Shown: positions 54,697-63,689, counted from the stretch's first letter. The stretch is 64,000 bases of DNA from Paenibacillus sp. GSMTC-2017 (GCF_016019935.1 NZ_JAECMT010000002.1:310001-374000), one strand, 5' to 3'. Translations and numbers: made by a program. The notes: generated by a model from the sequence alone, not told the origin.

Positions 54697-55368
54697 TTAA
54701 AGTGGTCCTGAAATACCTTGTTTCCGAATCATCAAGAAATGCGCTGCCAACATTGCGATCAATGCGCCTGGCAAGAAGAATACGTGAATCGCGAAGAAGC
54801 GAGTCAACGTTTGCGCACCTACGATATCGCCCCCGTAAAGGAAGTCAGCGATGTAAGACCCAATAACTGGAACGGATGCTGCGATTTCAACCCCTACTTT
54901 AGTTGCGTAGTAAGCTTTGTTATCCCAAGGAAGCAAATAACCTGTGAATCCTAGGCCTAACATAATGAAGAAAATCAACATTCCGACTACCCAGTTCATC
55001 TCACGAGGTGCTTTGTAGGAACCGGTGAAAAATACACGTAGAGTATGTAGGAACATCATTACAATTACTAAACTGGCACCAAAATGGTGCATGCCACGTA
55101 CGATTTGACCAAATGCAACTTGGTGTTGCAAGAAGTCAACGCTCGCATAAGCGTTAATAATATCTGGCACATAATACAGCGTCAGGAACATACCTGACAA
55201 AATTTGAATGACAGTAATAAAAAACGTCAATCCACCGAAACAATAAACAAATGCGGAAAAGTGATGTGCTGGGTTAACGTGCTCCGGCACTTCATGGTCT
55301 GCCACATCTCTCCAAAGCGGCGTAATGTCAAGACGTTCGTCAATCCAGTTGTATACGCTTTTAAACAT
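54697..55368 (-). CDS. qcrB: Menaquinol:cytochrome c reductase cytochrome b subunit
   Basis: QcrB carries the two b hemes and quinol sites. Length is 223 residues, four helices. Histidines for hemes sit in HHFGASLVIVMMFLHTLRVF and in AIHVFFLPGALIAMLAAHF; GYLLPWD is also conserved. Cys about 43 (in YCFGGLTF) may hold an extra heme c as in b6f. ATG 55368 follows GGAGGG. It lies between qcrA and qcrC. Confidence 0.95.
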   Translation of the reverse strand: MFKSVYNWIDERLDITPLWRDVADHEVPEHVNPAHHFSAFVYCFGGLTFFITVIQILSGMFLTLYYVPDIINAYASVDFLQHQVAFGQIVRGMHHFGASLVIVMMFLHTLRVFFTGSYKAPREMNWVVGMLIFFIMLGLGFTGYLLPWDNKAYYATKVGVEIAASVPVIGSYIADFLYGGDIVGAQTLTRFFAIHVFFLPGALIAMLAAHFLMIRKQGISGPL

Positions 55369-55384
55369 CTGCAATACGCCCTCC

Positions 55385-55915
55385 TTAGCTTCTAGTATTC
55401 GGCATGACTGGTCCCAGATAAACAAATCCTTGGTCAACTTTTACTTCGTATTCGTCTAGTGGGGAATTTGCGACTGCCAAGTTTTTCCCATCGACGGAAT
55501 AACGTGCGTCGTGGCATGGACAATCGTATTCGTTCTTTCCATTTGTGTTCCAGAAAATCGTACAACCTAAGTGCTTACAAACTGGTGAGAGTGCAAAAAT
55601 TTTGCCGTCTGCACCTTTTGAGATCCAAGCTACAAGCTCAGGCTCACTTTCATACCATCCATCAACTTGATGAATTTTGAATTTGAACTCTTGAGGTTCA
55701 GCTGTAATCTTGCTCTCTTCTACAACTTTAACCAAATTGCCTTCGCCCTTTTTCACTAACAGCGGGTCCACTGCAAAACGTACCATCGGCAATACCGCGC
55801 CACCCATCATGAAGGCAGTTGTTCCGCCAAGCGTATATGACAAAAATTGACGCCGGGACATTTCTTTGCGCTGAACCGGTCGATGCTCCGTCTCGTGTTG
55901 TTCATGATTACTCAT
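55385..55915 (-). CDS. qcrA: Menaquinol:cytochrome c reductase Rieske iron-sulfur subunit
   Basis: QcrA passes electrons from menaquinol to the cytochromes. Length is 176 residues. A twin-arginine start SRRQFLSYTLGG (Tat export) precedes a membrane helix. The Rieske cluster ligands are CKHLGC and CPCHDARYS, which hold the [2Fe-2S] site. ATG 55915 is chosen by family length; a GAAG lies directly upstream and GGGGG farther. The longer frame to 56071 is unlikely. It is the first gene of qcrABC. Confidence 0.93.
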   Translation of the reverse strand: MSNHEQHETEHRPVQRKEMSRRQFLSYTLGGTTAFMMGGAVLPMVRFAVDPLLVKKGEGNLVKVVEESKITAEPQEFKFKIHQVDGWYESEPELVAWISKGADGKIFALSPVCKHLGCTIFWNTNGKNEYDCPCHDARYSVDGKNLAVANSPLDEYEVKVDQGFVYLGPVMPNTRS

Positions 55916-56156
55916 CTTCTGTTCTAACCCCCTTTGCCAACCATATCTTGCGTCTTGCCGCACAGCAAAAACACATGACGAACTAGGACATAACTTATAA
56001 TAGCCTAGGTGCTTAGGAGCGTCAAGAATATGGCCCGATTTTTGCGTCATTATGGAAATAACGTTCAACAATTTGTTAGGATTTTGTCACAATTGACCTG
56101 CTATGGCATTTGTTTTCCCCCATTTGTTGACGATTTATACGGCAATACAACCAATA

Positions 56157-56579
56157 TCATACATTTTTTCCGCTCCAGAGGGACCTAATTTTGTCCGACA
56201 CTTCCTCCTGTGTAGGCAAGGCTCCATCCACTTGTGGTTGAACAACTAAATCCGCACTTTGACAATCAAATGTTAATCCATTTTTTGCAGTTATTAAGAC
56301 AACATATTTAAATCCCGTTCGTTTAAGATTGCTACACCATTCTTCAATTGCAGATTCAAAACTAGACTCCCCAGGCATGTAATGACATGCGGGAAAAGTA
56401 ACGATACGTCCTTTAAATGGAAGTTCTACAAGATCCATAATATCTCTTAAATTCTCTAAACATTGTGTCGCTTCATACGGAGTCTCAAGTCCGTTCATTC
56501 CAGTGACTGGAAGAAGACAAGTATCTAAATACGGTTGCAACTCGTCCCATTTTTCTTTTGAGATATCACTAAATTTCAT
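56157..56579 (-). CDS. ypiF: DUF2487 protein (YpiF-like)
   Basis: This protein has 140 residues with no membrane helix. It includes MKFSDISKEKWDELQPYLDT, PFKGRIVTFPACHYM, and FKYVVLITAKNGL near the C-terminus. DUF2487 is a family of unknown function. Its place just upstream of qcrA agrees with B. subtilis ypiF. ATG 56579 follows GGGAGAGGG. Confidence 0.8.
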   Translation of the reverse strand: MKFSDISKEKWDELQPYLDTCLLPVTGMNGLETPYEATQCLENLRDIMDLVELPFKGRIVTFPACHYMPGESSFESAIEEWCSNLKRTGFKYVVLITAKNGLTFDCQSADLVVQPQVDGALPTQEEVSDKIRSLWSGKNV

Positions 56580-56630
56580 CTTACCCTCTCCCGTACAACA
56601 TATAATCGCATTCCAATCCCTATATATTAC

Positions 56631-56690
56631 AAAAAAAAGCTTCCGAATGCTAGACTTGGACAATTAAGTCCTATTCCAGTTTGGAAGCTT
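56631..56690 (-). terminator. Rho-independent terminator after IDEAL gene
   Basis: AAGCTTCC pairs with GGAAGCTT at the base, and an inner GGAC-GTCC hairpin lies within. A run of eight T follows on the minus strand. It lies 13 bases beyond the stop at 56703. Confidence 0.85.
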
Positions 56691-56702
56691 CTTATCCTAT
56701 TG

Positions 56703-56882
56703 TTATTTCAACTCATTCAATTGCTTGACGAGTCTGTGGAACGTATCCTCATCACCTGATGCCAACGCTTTGTCTATTGCACTGTTTAATTGATTTGTCT
56801 GAAATTTTAGCACTGCTTCATCAAGTACTAGTTCTGCGACCAGTCCTAGCATTGCTTCATAGTTTACTTTCATCTTATCCAT
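56703..56882 (-). CDS. Small IDEAL-domain protein
   Basis: This protein has 59 residues. The core LVLDEAVLKFQTNQLNSAID (about 20-39) and ALASGDEDTFHRLVKQLNEL (about 40-58) fit the IDEAL domain, a short helical module found in Bacillales, also at the C-terminus of YpiB. Its function is not known; some are protein-binding. ATG 56882 follows GGAGG; an earlier ATG at 56897 is also in frame. It lies 22 bases after the gamma carbonic anhydrase-like gene. Confidence 0.75.
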   Translation of the reverse strand: MDKMKVNYEAMLGLVAELVLDEAVLKFQTNQLNSAIDKALASGDEDTFHRLVKQLNELK

Positions 56883-56904
56883 AGGATACACCTCCACACC
56901 GGCG

Positions 56905-57411
56905 TTAAGAGATCCTATATTCGATTCCTTTCGTCACATAGCTCTCCATCGTCCTTCTCATGCGTTGCAAATCATCCTCTGTCAACTCTCTTACGACTTT
57001 GGCGGGTGTTCCGAGAGAAAGCGTATAGGGTGGTATTTTCTTATTCTCTGTAACAATCGAACCGGCTCCTATTAAAGCATATTCACCAATGTCTGCGCCG
57101 TTAAGTACGATTGCCCCCATTCCAATTAATGTGCCTCTGCCTATCGAGCATCCATGGATGATGGCGCTGTGACCGACCGAGACTCCATCTTCTAAAATGA
57201 GTGGTTGATTAGAATTAACATGGCCTACTACACCGTCTTGAATATTACAACTATGTCCGATTTGTATCGGCGCAAGATCACCACGCAGCACTGCATTAAA
57301 CCAAACTGTGCTTTTTTCCCCTAACGATACATTGCCGATCAATTTTGAACCTTCAGCCAAATAACAGCTATTATGTATGTTGGGTAATATCCCCTTGTAA
57401 GACACCAGCAT
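56905..57411 (-). CDS. Gamma carbonic anhydrase-like hexapeptide protein
   Basis: This left-handed beta-helix protein of the gamma-CA/YrdA family has 168 residues. NVSLGEKSTVWFNAVLRGD, HSCNIQDGVVGH, SVGHSAIIHGCSIG and LIGMGAIVLNGADIG give the hexapeptide coils and the three metal-binding His residues of the family. Most such proteins have weak or no carbonic anhydrase activity. The C-terminus is a helix. ATG 57411 follows AGGAG. The downstream gene is the IDEAL protein. Confidence 0.88.
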   Translation of the reverse strand: MLVSYKGILPNIHNSCYLAEGSKLIGNVSLGEKSTVWFNAVLRGDLAPIQIGHSCNIQDGVVGHVNSNQPLILEDGVSVGHSAIIHGCSIGRGTLIGMGAIVLNGADIGEYALIGAGSIVTENKKIPPYTLSLGTPAKVVRELTEDDLQRMRRTMESYVTKGIEYRIS

Positions 57412-57470
57412 GATGGATCATCTCCTTGACGATATAATTGGAGTGATTCTATCAAGCGGTATCGTTAAAG

Positions 57471-58649
57471 TCAATGATGGACGACTCCATGCCCATCAAA
57501 ACGTAGTCCACATCCGCTAATGATCATGTTACCCGCTTTCGTCATTCGTATGACTTTCCCATAAAGCGGATGATCACCGACGCGTATAAGCCCTAAATGC
57601 ATCATCATCTTTAATATTCTTGTTTCTAGTACAGAATCAACATCGTCGTAAAAATATGGTTTTACAAACGGACTCAATACTTTTTTGATGGACTCTACCG
57701 TAACCCACTCTTCAGAGAGCGAATGAATCCAATGAACGAGTGACAACAAGTTTGTAACAGGCATCTTATAAAGCTTTAGCCAATATCGAAATAGTGATTC
57801 CAGTTCAGTAGCAAAAGGCTTCTGTAGCATTCCTATTCCTAAATCAGTAATTGAAAGCGTATCTTCCTGCTCGCTAATATATTTTGCATTAAAACAGTAG
57901 TCATACAGAAGCGAGATCCGATCCGGGAAATGATTGAAATGACGACCATATCCAAATCGCCATGCACCTTTTGCAGGGGGCTCTTCTTGAATTCCCATTA
58001 ACTCAAGTACTTGCTGGAGGAACCGTTTGTACATTGAACCATCGGAAGTAAGTTGAACCTCGTTCTGGTAAACGTATTGAAGAAAATGCTTTATATCGTC
58101 TGTTATTAACCCTTGCTCATCACGATATATCGGTGGTTCGTCTGTATATTGCAATTGTTCAGCAAACCTTCTTCTTAACGTTTCACGGAACCTAGTTTTC
58201 AAGTCGCTTGGAACTTGAAACAAATATCTGCTCGGACCAGTAAACCCATTAAATAACCAGCCTTGATGTTTAAACCTAGCGATAATTTCCCTCGGACTAA
58301 GTGGCGCTGGTGGAAGAGGTGCTTTTTTCTTACTCTTTTTCACTTTGATTTCTGCAACAGCTACTTGTACCTTCTTCTCTTCTCCGAATCTACTTTGCTG
58401 TACTCGGGCAATTAAATCTTCAAGACTATATGATTGTCTAGACTCAAAGAGTAGTGAGTTTAGAAACCGTAAATCTTCAAGTTTCATTCCGCTAATTTGT
58501 TCATCAAACACATCGTGACGACTGATTTGAGACAAAATGGATTGGATCAACTCGTTTTTGGAATTACCGTTACACTCACATCGGTATACACCAGCAATTT
58601 TGTTTAGCTGTCCGATATCTGCATAACTAAGCATATCCGATAAGTTCAT
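57471..58649 (-). CDS. Unknown 392-residue protein
   Basis: I do not recognise this family. It is basic and soluble, with no membrane helix. The N-terminal part (about 1-100) is helical with CECNGNSKNELIQSIL, followed by a Lys/Pro-rich linker (KKSKKKAPLPPAPLSPRE) and then a helical domain with WLFNGFTGPSRYLF, FRETLRRRFAEQL and WRFGYGRHFNHFPDR. The C-terminal 60 residues suggest a winged helix (VTVESIKKVLSPFV, RILKMMMHLGLI), so DNA or RNA binding is a guess. ATG 58649 follows AAGGGGAG. A nearby promoter is not clear. Confidence 0.7.
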   Translation of the reverse strand: MNLSDMLSYADIGQLNKIAGVYRCECNGNSKNELIQSILSQISRHDVFDEQISGMKLEDLRFLNSLLFESRQSYSLEDLIARVQQSRFGEEKKVQVAVAEIKVKKSKKKAPLPPAPLSPREIIARFKHQGWLFNGFTGPSRYLFQVPSDLKTRFRETLRRRFAEQLQYTDEPPIYRDEQGLITDDIKHFLQYVYQNEVQLTSDGSMYKRFLQQVLELMGIQEEPPAKGAWRFGYGRHFNHFPDRISLLYDYCFNAKYISEQEDTLSITDLGIGMLQKPFATELESLFRYWLKLYKMPVTNLLSLVHWIHSLSEEWVTVESIKKVLSPFVKPYFYDDVDSVLETRILKMMMHLGLIRVGDHPLYGKVIRMTKAGNMIISGCGLRFDGHGVVHH

Positions 58650-58928
58650 AGCACTCCCCTTTCTGCAGTCCAAGGCAACTACCAGTTTCTAAAGCGAGGT
58701 TTTATTACCATTATTGGACGTTTTTTGATTTTCATACACTTTAATTGGACATTTCGTGTTTTTAATTCACATTTCAATTTGAATGATTCAAAAAACACTC
58801 GACATTCGTACAAATCTATTGAAAATGTACAGTCCACTATACCAATTCCAAACTGAAGGCATACATTAATTCGATTCATTCAGTCTTACTACTAAGTTGA
58901 TCATATTTTGAGATAAAGGGAGGGGTTA

Positions 58929-59072
58929 ATGATGGGAACTTCGCTTAAACAAGTAGAATCAGAGGAACAAGTTAAAAATAGAAATAAGATAGAAGCAAAC
59001 TCTTCAGACACTACTACACAATTGTCAGATGAGTTATTGCTTACTATCTTATTGGTGGCTAGTCAAAAATAA
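58929..59072 (+). CDS. 47-residue small ORF with strong ribosome-binding site
   Basis: A possible short peptide is encoded on the plus strand in a region otherwise free of genes. GGGAGGGG ends about 4 bases before ATG 58929, with a second ATG at 58932. The product has an acidic and polar N-terminal half (KQVESEEQVKNRNKIEANSS) and a hydrophobic C-terminus (QLSDELLLTILLVASQK). There is no signal peptide or recognisable family. No terminator is obvious after it. The only plus-strand gene nearby is this one, since the neighbours are all minus. It could be a peptide signal, a small regulator or a chance ORF. Confidence 0.5.
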   Translation: MMGTSLKQVESEEQVKNRNKIEANSSDTTTQLSDELLLTILLVASQK

Positions 59073-59134
59073 TGATTCATGTATCTTTTAGCACTATTGT
59101 GAACATGTATGAATGATAAGTTATTCATTTGATG

Positions 59135-59710
59135 CTACTCTAGATGTCTCATGCAATTGTGAAGTAGAGGGAACCAACTATCATCGCGTCTCTCCAAAAT
59201 GGAATAAGACAAATTACCGAGTTTAGTATCCTCTAAATCAGTACAAAGTGTTTGTAGCATCTGTGCGATAAAACTTCCGTGCGATACGATCAGTACATTG
59301 CGTCCATCATCATTTTTCATTAACTCTTCAATTGCTTCTAGACCACGAGCACTAATCGACTCGTTTGTTTCCATCCCCACGTCTTGTTTGCGCCAATCAG
59401 ATCCATATCGCTGGGCACGCTCTGCTTCTGTCGTTCCTTCAACCTGACCAAAACTGCGTTCTCTGAACCGTGTATCAGCCGTTAATAGTGGAATTCCTAA
59501 CTTTTCTGCTATTATTACGGCTGTATCACGCGCGCGCATGAGGTCACTTGAGATAACAGCATCCCAAATTGAGTCCTCTTCACTCAATCGCTCCGCTAAA
59601 GCGGTAGCCTGACTAATCCCCTCTTCATTTAAAGGAATATCCGTCTGTCCTTGAATAATACCCTTTGCATTCCAATCTGTCTGTCCATGTCTGACGATAC
59701 CAATTAACAA
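59135..59710 (-). CDS. Histidine phosphatase family protein
   Basis: This phosphoglycerate mutase-like phosphatase has 191 residues. The RHG motif IVRHGQTDWN carries the catalytic His. IPLNEEGISQA, SSDLMRARDTA and VSHGSFIAQ (second His) follow. A TTG start at 59710 is preferred because AGGAGAG lies 8 bases before it; the frame runs to 59773 and would overlap the anti-sigma gene. It follows the sigma/anti-sigma pair and is probably co-transcribed with it. The substrate is unknown. Confidence 0.8.
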   Translation of the reverse strand: MLIGIVRHGQTDWNAKGIIQGQTDIPLNEEGISQATALAERLSEEDSIWDAVISSDLMRARDTAVIIAEKLGIPLLTADTRFRERSFGQVEGTTEAERAQRYGSDWRKQDVGMETNESISARGLEAIEELMKNDDGRNVLIVSHGSFIAQMLQTLCTDLEDTKLGNLSYSILERRDDSWFPLLHNCMRHLE

Positions 59711-59748
59711 ATCAAATTCTCTCCTAACCGTAAGTAGAAATACTTCTG

Positions 59749-60354
59749 TCAGTTGCGTGTCCTCGACAACCAATTCAACATTAATAATGCCATTACAAGT
59801 CCGAGCAATGACAATGCAACATAATATTGAGGGAAAGAGGGGACAACTGTCAACACAAAGGGATCGCTAATACTTGCGACAGGTATTTCTGCATGATATC
59901 CAGCCGACAATACATGACTATCTCCAGAAGCATTTACAGCATCAAATATTCCCGTTAATTGTTTCATTTCTTCTTCAGAAGACACTTCTTTATTTTCAAA
60001 TAAAAAGATAAAGAATGCACAAGCAAACATTGCCATGCATCCTGCAATTAGTATCGCAACATTCCGCCTAAATGATTTCGAAAATTGATAACTTTTGCTT
60101 GCTATAGGCATATACCATGACTGCTCCATGTAAATGCGTTCCATTACAGTACGATTAACATGATCTGATGGTCCAATATGAGCTGATTCATTAGAGTATT
60201 GACGGATCAGTAACTCGCTCTCCTGCCAAAATTCGAATTGCTGTGCACAGTCCTCACACTCTAACAGATGTTCTTCAAGCAACATCTTCTCGTTATCATC
60301 ATCGGACATTTCCGCATAATCACTGAATCTCAGCACTGCACTCTCACAATTCAT
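59749..60354 (-). CDS. Anti-sigma factor with zinc-finger (ZAS) domain
   Basis: This protein of 201 residues probably holds the ECF sigma factor inactive at the membrane. The N-terminal zf-HC2 motif is EEHLLECEDC (His-x3-Cys-x2-Cys; about 28-37). A membrane helix lies near residues 95-113 (ILIAGCMAMFACAFFIFLF), and a second at the C-terminus (YYVALSLLGLVMALLMLNWL). The region between the helices, about 65 residues, would be outside. Its start overlaps the sigma stop by 4 bases (ATGA), the usual sigma/anti-sigma coupling. Confidence 0.82.
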   Translation of the reverse strand: MNCESAVLRFSDYAEMSDDDNEKMLLEEHLLECEDCAQQFEFWQESELLIRQYSNESAHIGPSDHVNRTVMERIYMEQSWYMPIASKSYQFSKSFRRNVAILIAGCMAMFACAFFIFLFENKEVSSEEEMKQLTGIFDAVNASGDSHVLSAGYHAEIPVASISDPFVLTVVPSFPQYYVALSLLGLVMALLMLNWLSRTRN

Positions 60355-60947
60355 CTTGTATTCATCCTCTCAAATTCCTCTTCCATCGGCATGTGTCCGA
60401 AATAAGGCTCCAGCTGTGCCTTCACACTGGCTCTCGCCCGGAATAACAGCGATTTGACTGAACTGACCGACTGCCCAAGAATATTAGCGATTTCTTGGTA
60501 ATCAAGCTGGTCGTATTCTCGAAGAATAAGTGCCGAGCGTTGTTTCTCTGGCAAGCTGTTAATTGCATCTCTCACCATCGACATTCGTTCATTTTTTAGC
60601 AGTCGATGTTCTGGTGCTGAATCCAATGCCGCAATAGGCTCAAAGCCCGCTTCATCAAGTGATACATTCGCCGCTTTTTGTTTACGCAGCTCACTCAGCA
60701 CAGTATTACGTGCAATTGTATATAGCCACGTCGAAAATGTAGCGTCCATCTCACGAAAGGAATGTAGGCTTCGATACGCCTTATAAAACGTCTCTGAACA
60801 CAAGTCCTCAGCCATAAGCTCAAGTCTCGCACTTTTTAACATATGAAAGATAAATGCCAATATCTTACGCTGATACCGACCCATCAGTTCGGAGTACAGC
60901 TCGACATTGCCATCCTTAATTTCACGAATTAATTGGGAATCAGTCAT
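60351..60947 (-). CDS. ECF-type RNA polymerase sigma factor
   Basis: This extracytoplasmic-function sigma factor has 198 residues. Region 2 shows LAFIFHMLKS, LCSETFYKAYRS and FSTWLYTIARNTVLSEL; region 4 has LPEKQRSALILREYDQLDYQEIANILG and SVSSVKSLLFRARASVK. It is probably released by a membrane stress signal through the downstream ZAS protein. The start ATG 60947 follows GGGGGAGG. An upstream palindrome may be a control site (see intergenic entry). Confidence 0.9.
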   Translation of the reverse strand: MTDSQLIREIKDGNVELYSELMGRYQRKILAFIFHMLKSARLELMAEDLCSETFYKAYRSLHSFREMDATFSTWLYTIARNTVLSELRKQKAANVSLDEAGFEPIAALDSAPEHRLLKNERMSMVRDAINSLPEKQRSALILREYDQLDYQEIANILGQSVSSVKSLLFRARASVKAQLEPYFGHMPMEEEFERMNTR

Positions 60948-61408
60948 GACAGGCGAACCTCCCCCGCCTGCAATTCATTCCCGGATCCTATAGTACGTTG
61001 TACTGATCCAAGAACAAAAAGTTGCGGTCGTTATCATTACTTTTTTTGAACACGATAAATCTAAATATAAATTCCAAGTATTTATGTTAACTATAAACAT
61101 CCGAAACATTTATTAAACAAATTCACGAGTAGTAATGTATTCGATTTCGATTAGCAATTTCCTGCTTCTTTCGACAAAAGGATCATAATATTTCAATATC
61201 CTGTAAATCGAGTGGGTTTGTGGTCAAAAAAAAACCACTCCGAGGAGTGGTTAGCGCTCATGTTGAGCACTATAGGTATTGGATAGGAGTGGAGAGAAAC
61301 CATACTGTACTCTCATTATATGTATACGCTTCCATTTTGTCAACAAACGTTTTCATGCCCTCTTTTAGGAGTGCATGAAGTCGTTTTGAAGTATATATCT
61401 CCTAATTG
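60948..61408. other. 461-bp intergenic region between the sigma gene and tyrA
   Basis: No gene is seen here. The region holds the sigma gene's leader, a palindrome AGTAC-GTT-GTACT (60992-61004) flanked by GGATC (60983-60987) and GATCC (61005-61009), an AT-rich stretch to about 61200, the terminator at 61226-61252, and a second hairpin near 61352-61379 (CATGC... GCATG) without a T run. The palindrome lies 45 bases before the sigma ATG, so it may be part of the promoter. I could not place -35/-10 elements securely. Confidence 0.6.
61226..61252 (-). terminator. Rho-independent terminator after tyrA
   Basis: AACCACTC pairs with GAGTGGTT (8 bp, 4-base loop), followed by nine T on the minus strand. 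It lies about 155 bases downstream of the tyrA stop and ends that transcript. Confidence 0.85.
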
Positions 61409-62500
61409 CTATTGATGTACCGAATAACCTAACCCATCTAGTAGAACGATGGCTTGATCCAAGTATTCCTGATTTCGGAAAGAAAGTCTAAGAATACCTG
61501 GAACATCTTCTCTGCTCTCAATTATTTGTAAATTACTAAGATTGATCCGATGATTTCCGAGTTCACTAGCTATTCTTCCTATAATGCCAGGATGATCGGG
61601 TACGTCGACGTAACAATCAAAGACGGAATGGATCATACCTTTACGTCTTTCTGGCATCCTGCTTCGGAATGCACCTGCACTTGCGAAAGCATCTTCGATC
61701 GCACTGCCATCCATTTCCTCTAGCATACGTACGAACTCATCCATCCCCAAACTCCAATCCTTAAGAAGTTTCATCAGGACTGTACGATTGTCAATGAGAA
61801 TGTCCCGCCATAACGTAGGATCACCTGAAGCGATACGTGTTATATCACGGAAACCTCCTGCAGCAAGCGATTCATACAAATCATTTTTTTCACTATAACC
61901 TCGCACTTGATTAACAAGTGCTACTGCGATTATATGTGGTAGATGACTGATCGCTCCTACAATATCATCATGGGAATCTGCATCCAGCTTTACGATGTTT
62001 GCTCTAGTGTGCGAAAGTAATTCCGTAAGCCTTTCTACAGCTTCTGGAGGCGTTGTTTCATCAGGAGTCAGCACATAAAAAGCGTTCTCCAGCAAATGAT
62101 AAGAAGCAGCTTCAACGCCTGTACGCTCAGAGCCCGCCATAGGATGTCCACCAATAAAAATTGCTTGATTAAAGTTCATCGACTTTGCATAAGAAGCGAC
62201 AGAAGACTTCGTACTTCCAACATCCGTTACGATACAACCAGCCTTCAAATTACAGTCATTCAGTTTTTCTAAATACTCTTGTAGATTGCCTACAGGAACA
62301 CACAAGAAAATAAAATCTGCTTGCTCCGCAGCTTCCCTGATGGAAGTTGTCCCAACATCAACAACGCCGCGTTGTACATATTTCTCTACGGATGACTGAC
62401 GATTGGAAAATCCGATTACATTAATTCCCGGCTTACCTTTCAAACAGAGCGCAATCGATCCTCCAATAAGTCCGACTCCAAATATCGCTACATTGATCAT
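61409..62500 (-). CDS. tyrA: Prephenate dehydrogenase
   Basis: TyrA oxidises prephenate to hydroxyphenylpyruvate for tyrosine. Length is 363 residues. The Rossmann motif is FGVGLIGGSIAL, with VGSTKSSVASYA and GHPMAGSERTGVEAA at the substrate site. A C-terminal ACT domain (about 290-363, YVDVPDHPGIIGRIASELG) suggests tyrosine feedback. ATG 62500 follows AAAGG and is 10 bases after hisC. Confidence 0.95.
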   Translation of the reverse strand: MINVAIFGVGLIGGSIALCLKGKPGINVIGFSNRQSSVEKYVQRGVVDVGTTSIREAAEQADFIFLCVPVGNLQEYLEKLNDCNLKAGCIVTDVGSTKSSVASYAKSMNFNQAIFIGGHPMAGSERTGVEAASYHLLENAFYVLTPDETTPPEAVERLTELLSHTRANIVKLDADSHDDIVGAISHLPHIIAVALVNQVRGYSEKNDLYESLAAGGFRDITRIASGDPTLWRDILIDNRTVLMKLLKDWSLGMDEFVRMLEEMDGSAIEDAFASAGAFRSRMPERRKGMIHSVFDCYVDVPDHPGIIGRIASELGNHRINLSNLQIIESREDVPGILRLSFRNQEYLDQAIVLLDGLGYSVHQ

Positions 62501-62510
62501 AACCTTTTAT

Positions 62511-63602
62511 TTACACCGTCACTTCCTGTAATACCTGCTCTAGAGCAACTATAAATAGATTGTTTTGTTCAGGGGTCCCAACAGATACACGAATATGATT
62601 CGGATAGTGCGTCCAGCGTGATCTAATAATGATTCCGCGCTGAAGCATAGCTTGAAACACATCAGGTGATGGTCGTTTAACATCTACCATTACAAAATTA
62701 CCGTACGCAGGGAAATAGGCTAGTCCCAATCGATCAAATTGCTGGGTCAAATAACGAATACCTTCAGCGTTCTTTTCACGACATGAAGCTATAAATGAAT
62801 GGTCAGTCAAAGATGCGTTTGCAGCAGCTTGAGCTAATCTAGTAGTATTAAACGGTTCACGTACTTGATTAATAAATCCGATTACATCAGGATGACCTAC
62901 GCCGTATCCGATACGAAGTGCTGCCAATCCATAAATTTTTGAAAAGGTGCGAAGAACAAGCAAGTTACGGTAATCATTCAACATACTTACGCCATCACTA
63001 TAGCTTTCATCGTCGATAAACTCACCATACGCTTCATCAAGAACGACGAGCACATGTGGCGGAACAGCCTTCATAAATGAAGATAGCTCATCATGAGTAA
63101 CAATTGTTCCAGTTGGATTGTTAGGATTACAAATCCAGACGATTTTTGTTTTATCCGTTATTTTCGCTAACATTGCTGGCAAGTCGTGTTTGCCTTCATT
63201 TAATGGCACTTCAATAATTTGCGCATTTTCGACTTCTGCATTATGTTTGTACTGCGAGAACGTTTCATCGGCCATAATCGTTTCGTCACCAGGCACGAGA
63301 AAAGCTCTGGCTGTCATAAGTATGATTTCACTTGATCCTGTACCAAAAATAAGATTGCTTGGCGATACACCAAGTTTATCTGCTAGAGCTGCTGTTAGTT
63401 CCACGCTAGCTCCATCTGGGTATATATTGCAATTGGTTACCTCTTCGATCATCGCAGCTTTTGCACTGTTCGAGAAGCCATATGGATTTTCATTAGATGC
63501 AAGTTTAGTGACTTCACTTAAACCAAGTTCTCTTTTTACATCTTCAACTGGTTTACCAGGTTGATAAACAGGAAGATGGACGATATTCGTTTTTGGCTGC
63601 AT
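62511..63602 (-). CDS. hisC: Histidinol-phosphate aminotransferase
   Basis: HisC transfers an amino group to make histidinol phosphate. Firmicute HisC in this operon also serves tyrosine and phenylalanine. It has 363 residues. It contains ICNPNNPTGTIV, VLDEAYGEF and LRTFSKIYGLAALRIGY with the PLP Lys. ATG 63602 follows GAGGTG. It lies between trpA and tyrA, the order known from B. subtilis. A hairpin between trpA and hisC may split the transcript. Confidence 0.93.
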   Translation of the reverse strand: MQPKTNIVHLPVYQPGKPVEDVKRELGLSEVTKLASNENPYGFSNSAKAAMIEEVTNCNIYPDGASVELTAALADKLGVSPSNLIFGTGSSEIILMTARAFLVPGDETIMADETFSQYKHNAEVENAQIIEVPLNEGKHDLPAMLAKITDKTKIVWICNPNNPTGTIVTHDELSSFMKAVPPHVLVVLDEAYGEFIDDESYSDGVSMLNDYRNLLVLRTFSKIYGLAALRIGYGVGHPDVIGFINQVREPFNTTRLAQAAANASLTDHSFIASCREKNAEGIRYLTQQFDRLGLAYFPAYGNFVMVDVKRPSPDVFQAMLQRGIIIRSRWTHYPNHIRVSVGTPEQNNLFIVALEQVLQEVTV

Positions 63603-63689
63603 TCGCCGTTCACCTCATCATTTTCATAAGTGATTACTAATACTATCATTCATTGTCTCATATATGAAATTTGTTTTAAAGTATTTTCA

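Noticed and set aside
58679-58879. A 66-codon minus-strand ORF between the unknown gene and the small ORF
   Set aside because: The composition is cysteine- and basic-rich like random AT-rich sequence, there is no convincing SD, and it ends against the leader of the 58649 gene.
61352-61379. CATGC/GCATG hairpin after tyrA as a terminator
   Set aside because: The stem is followed by AAAACG, not a T run. The better terminator is at 61226-61252.
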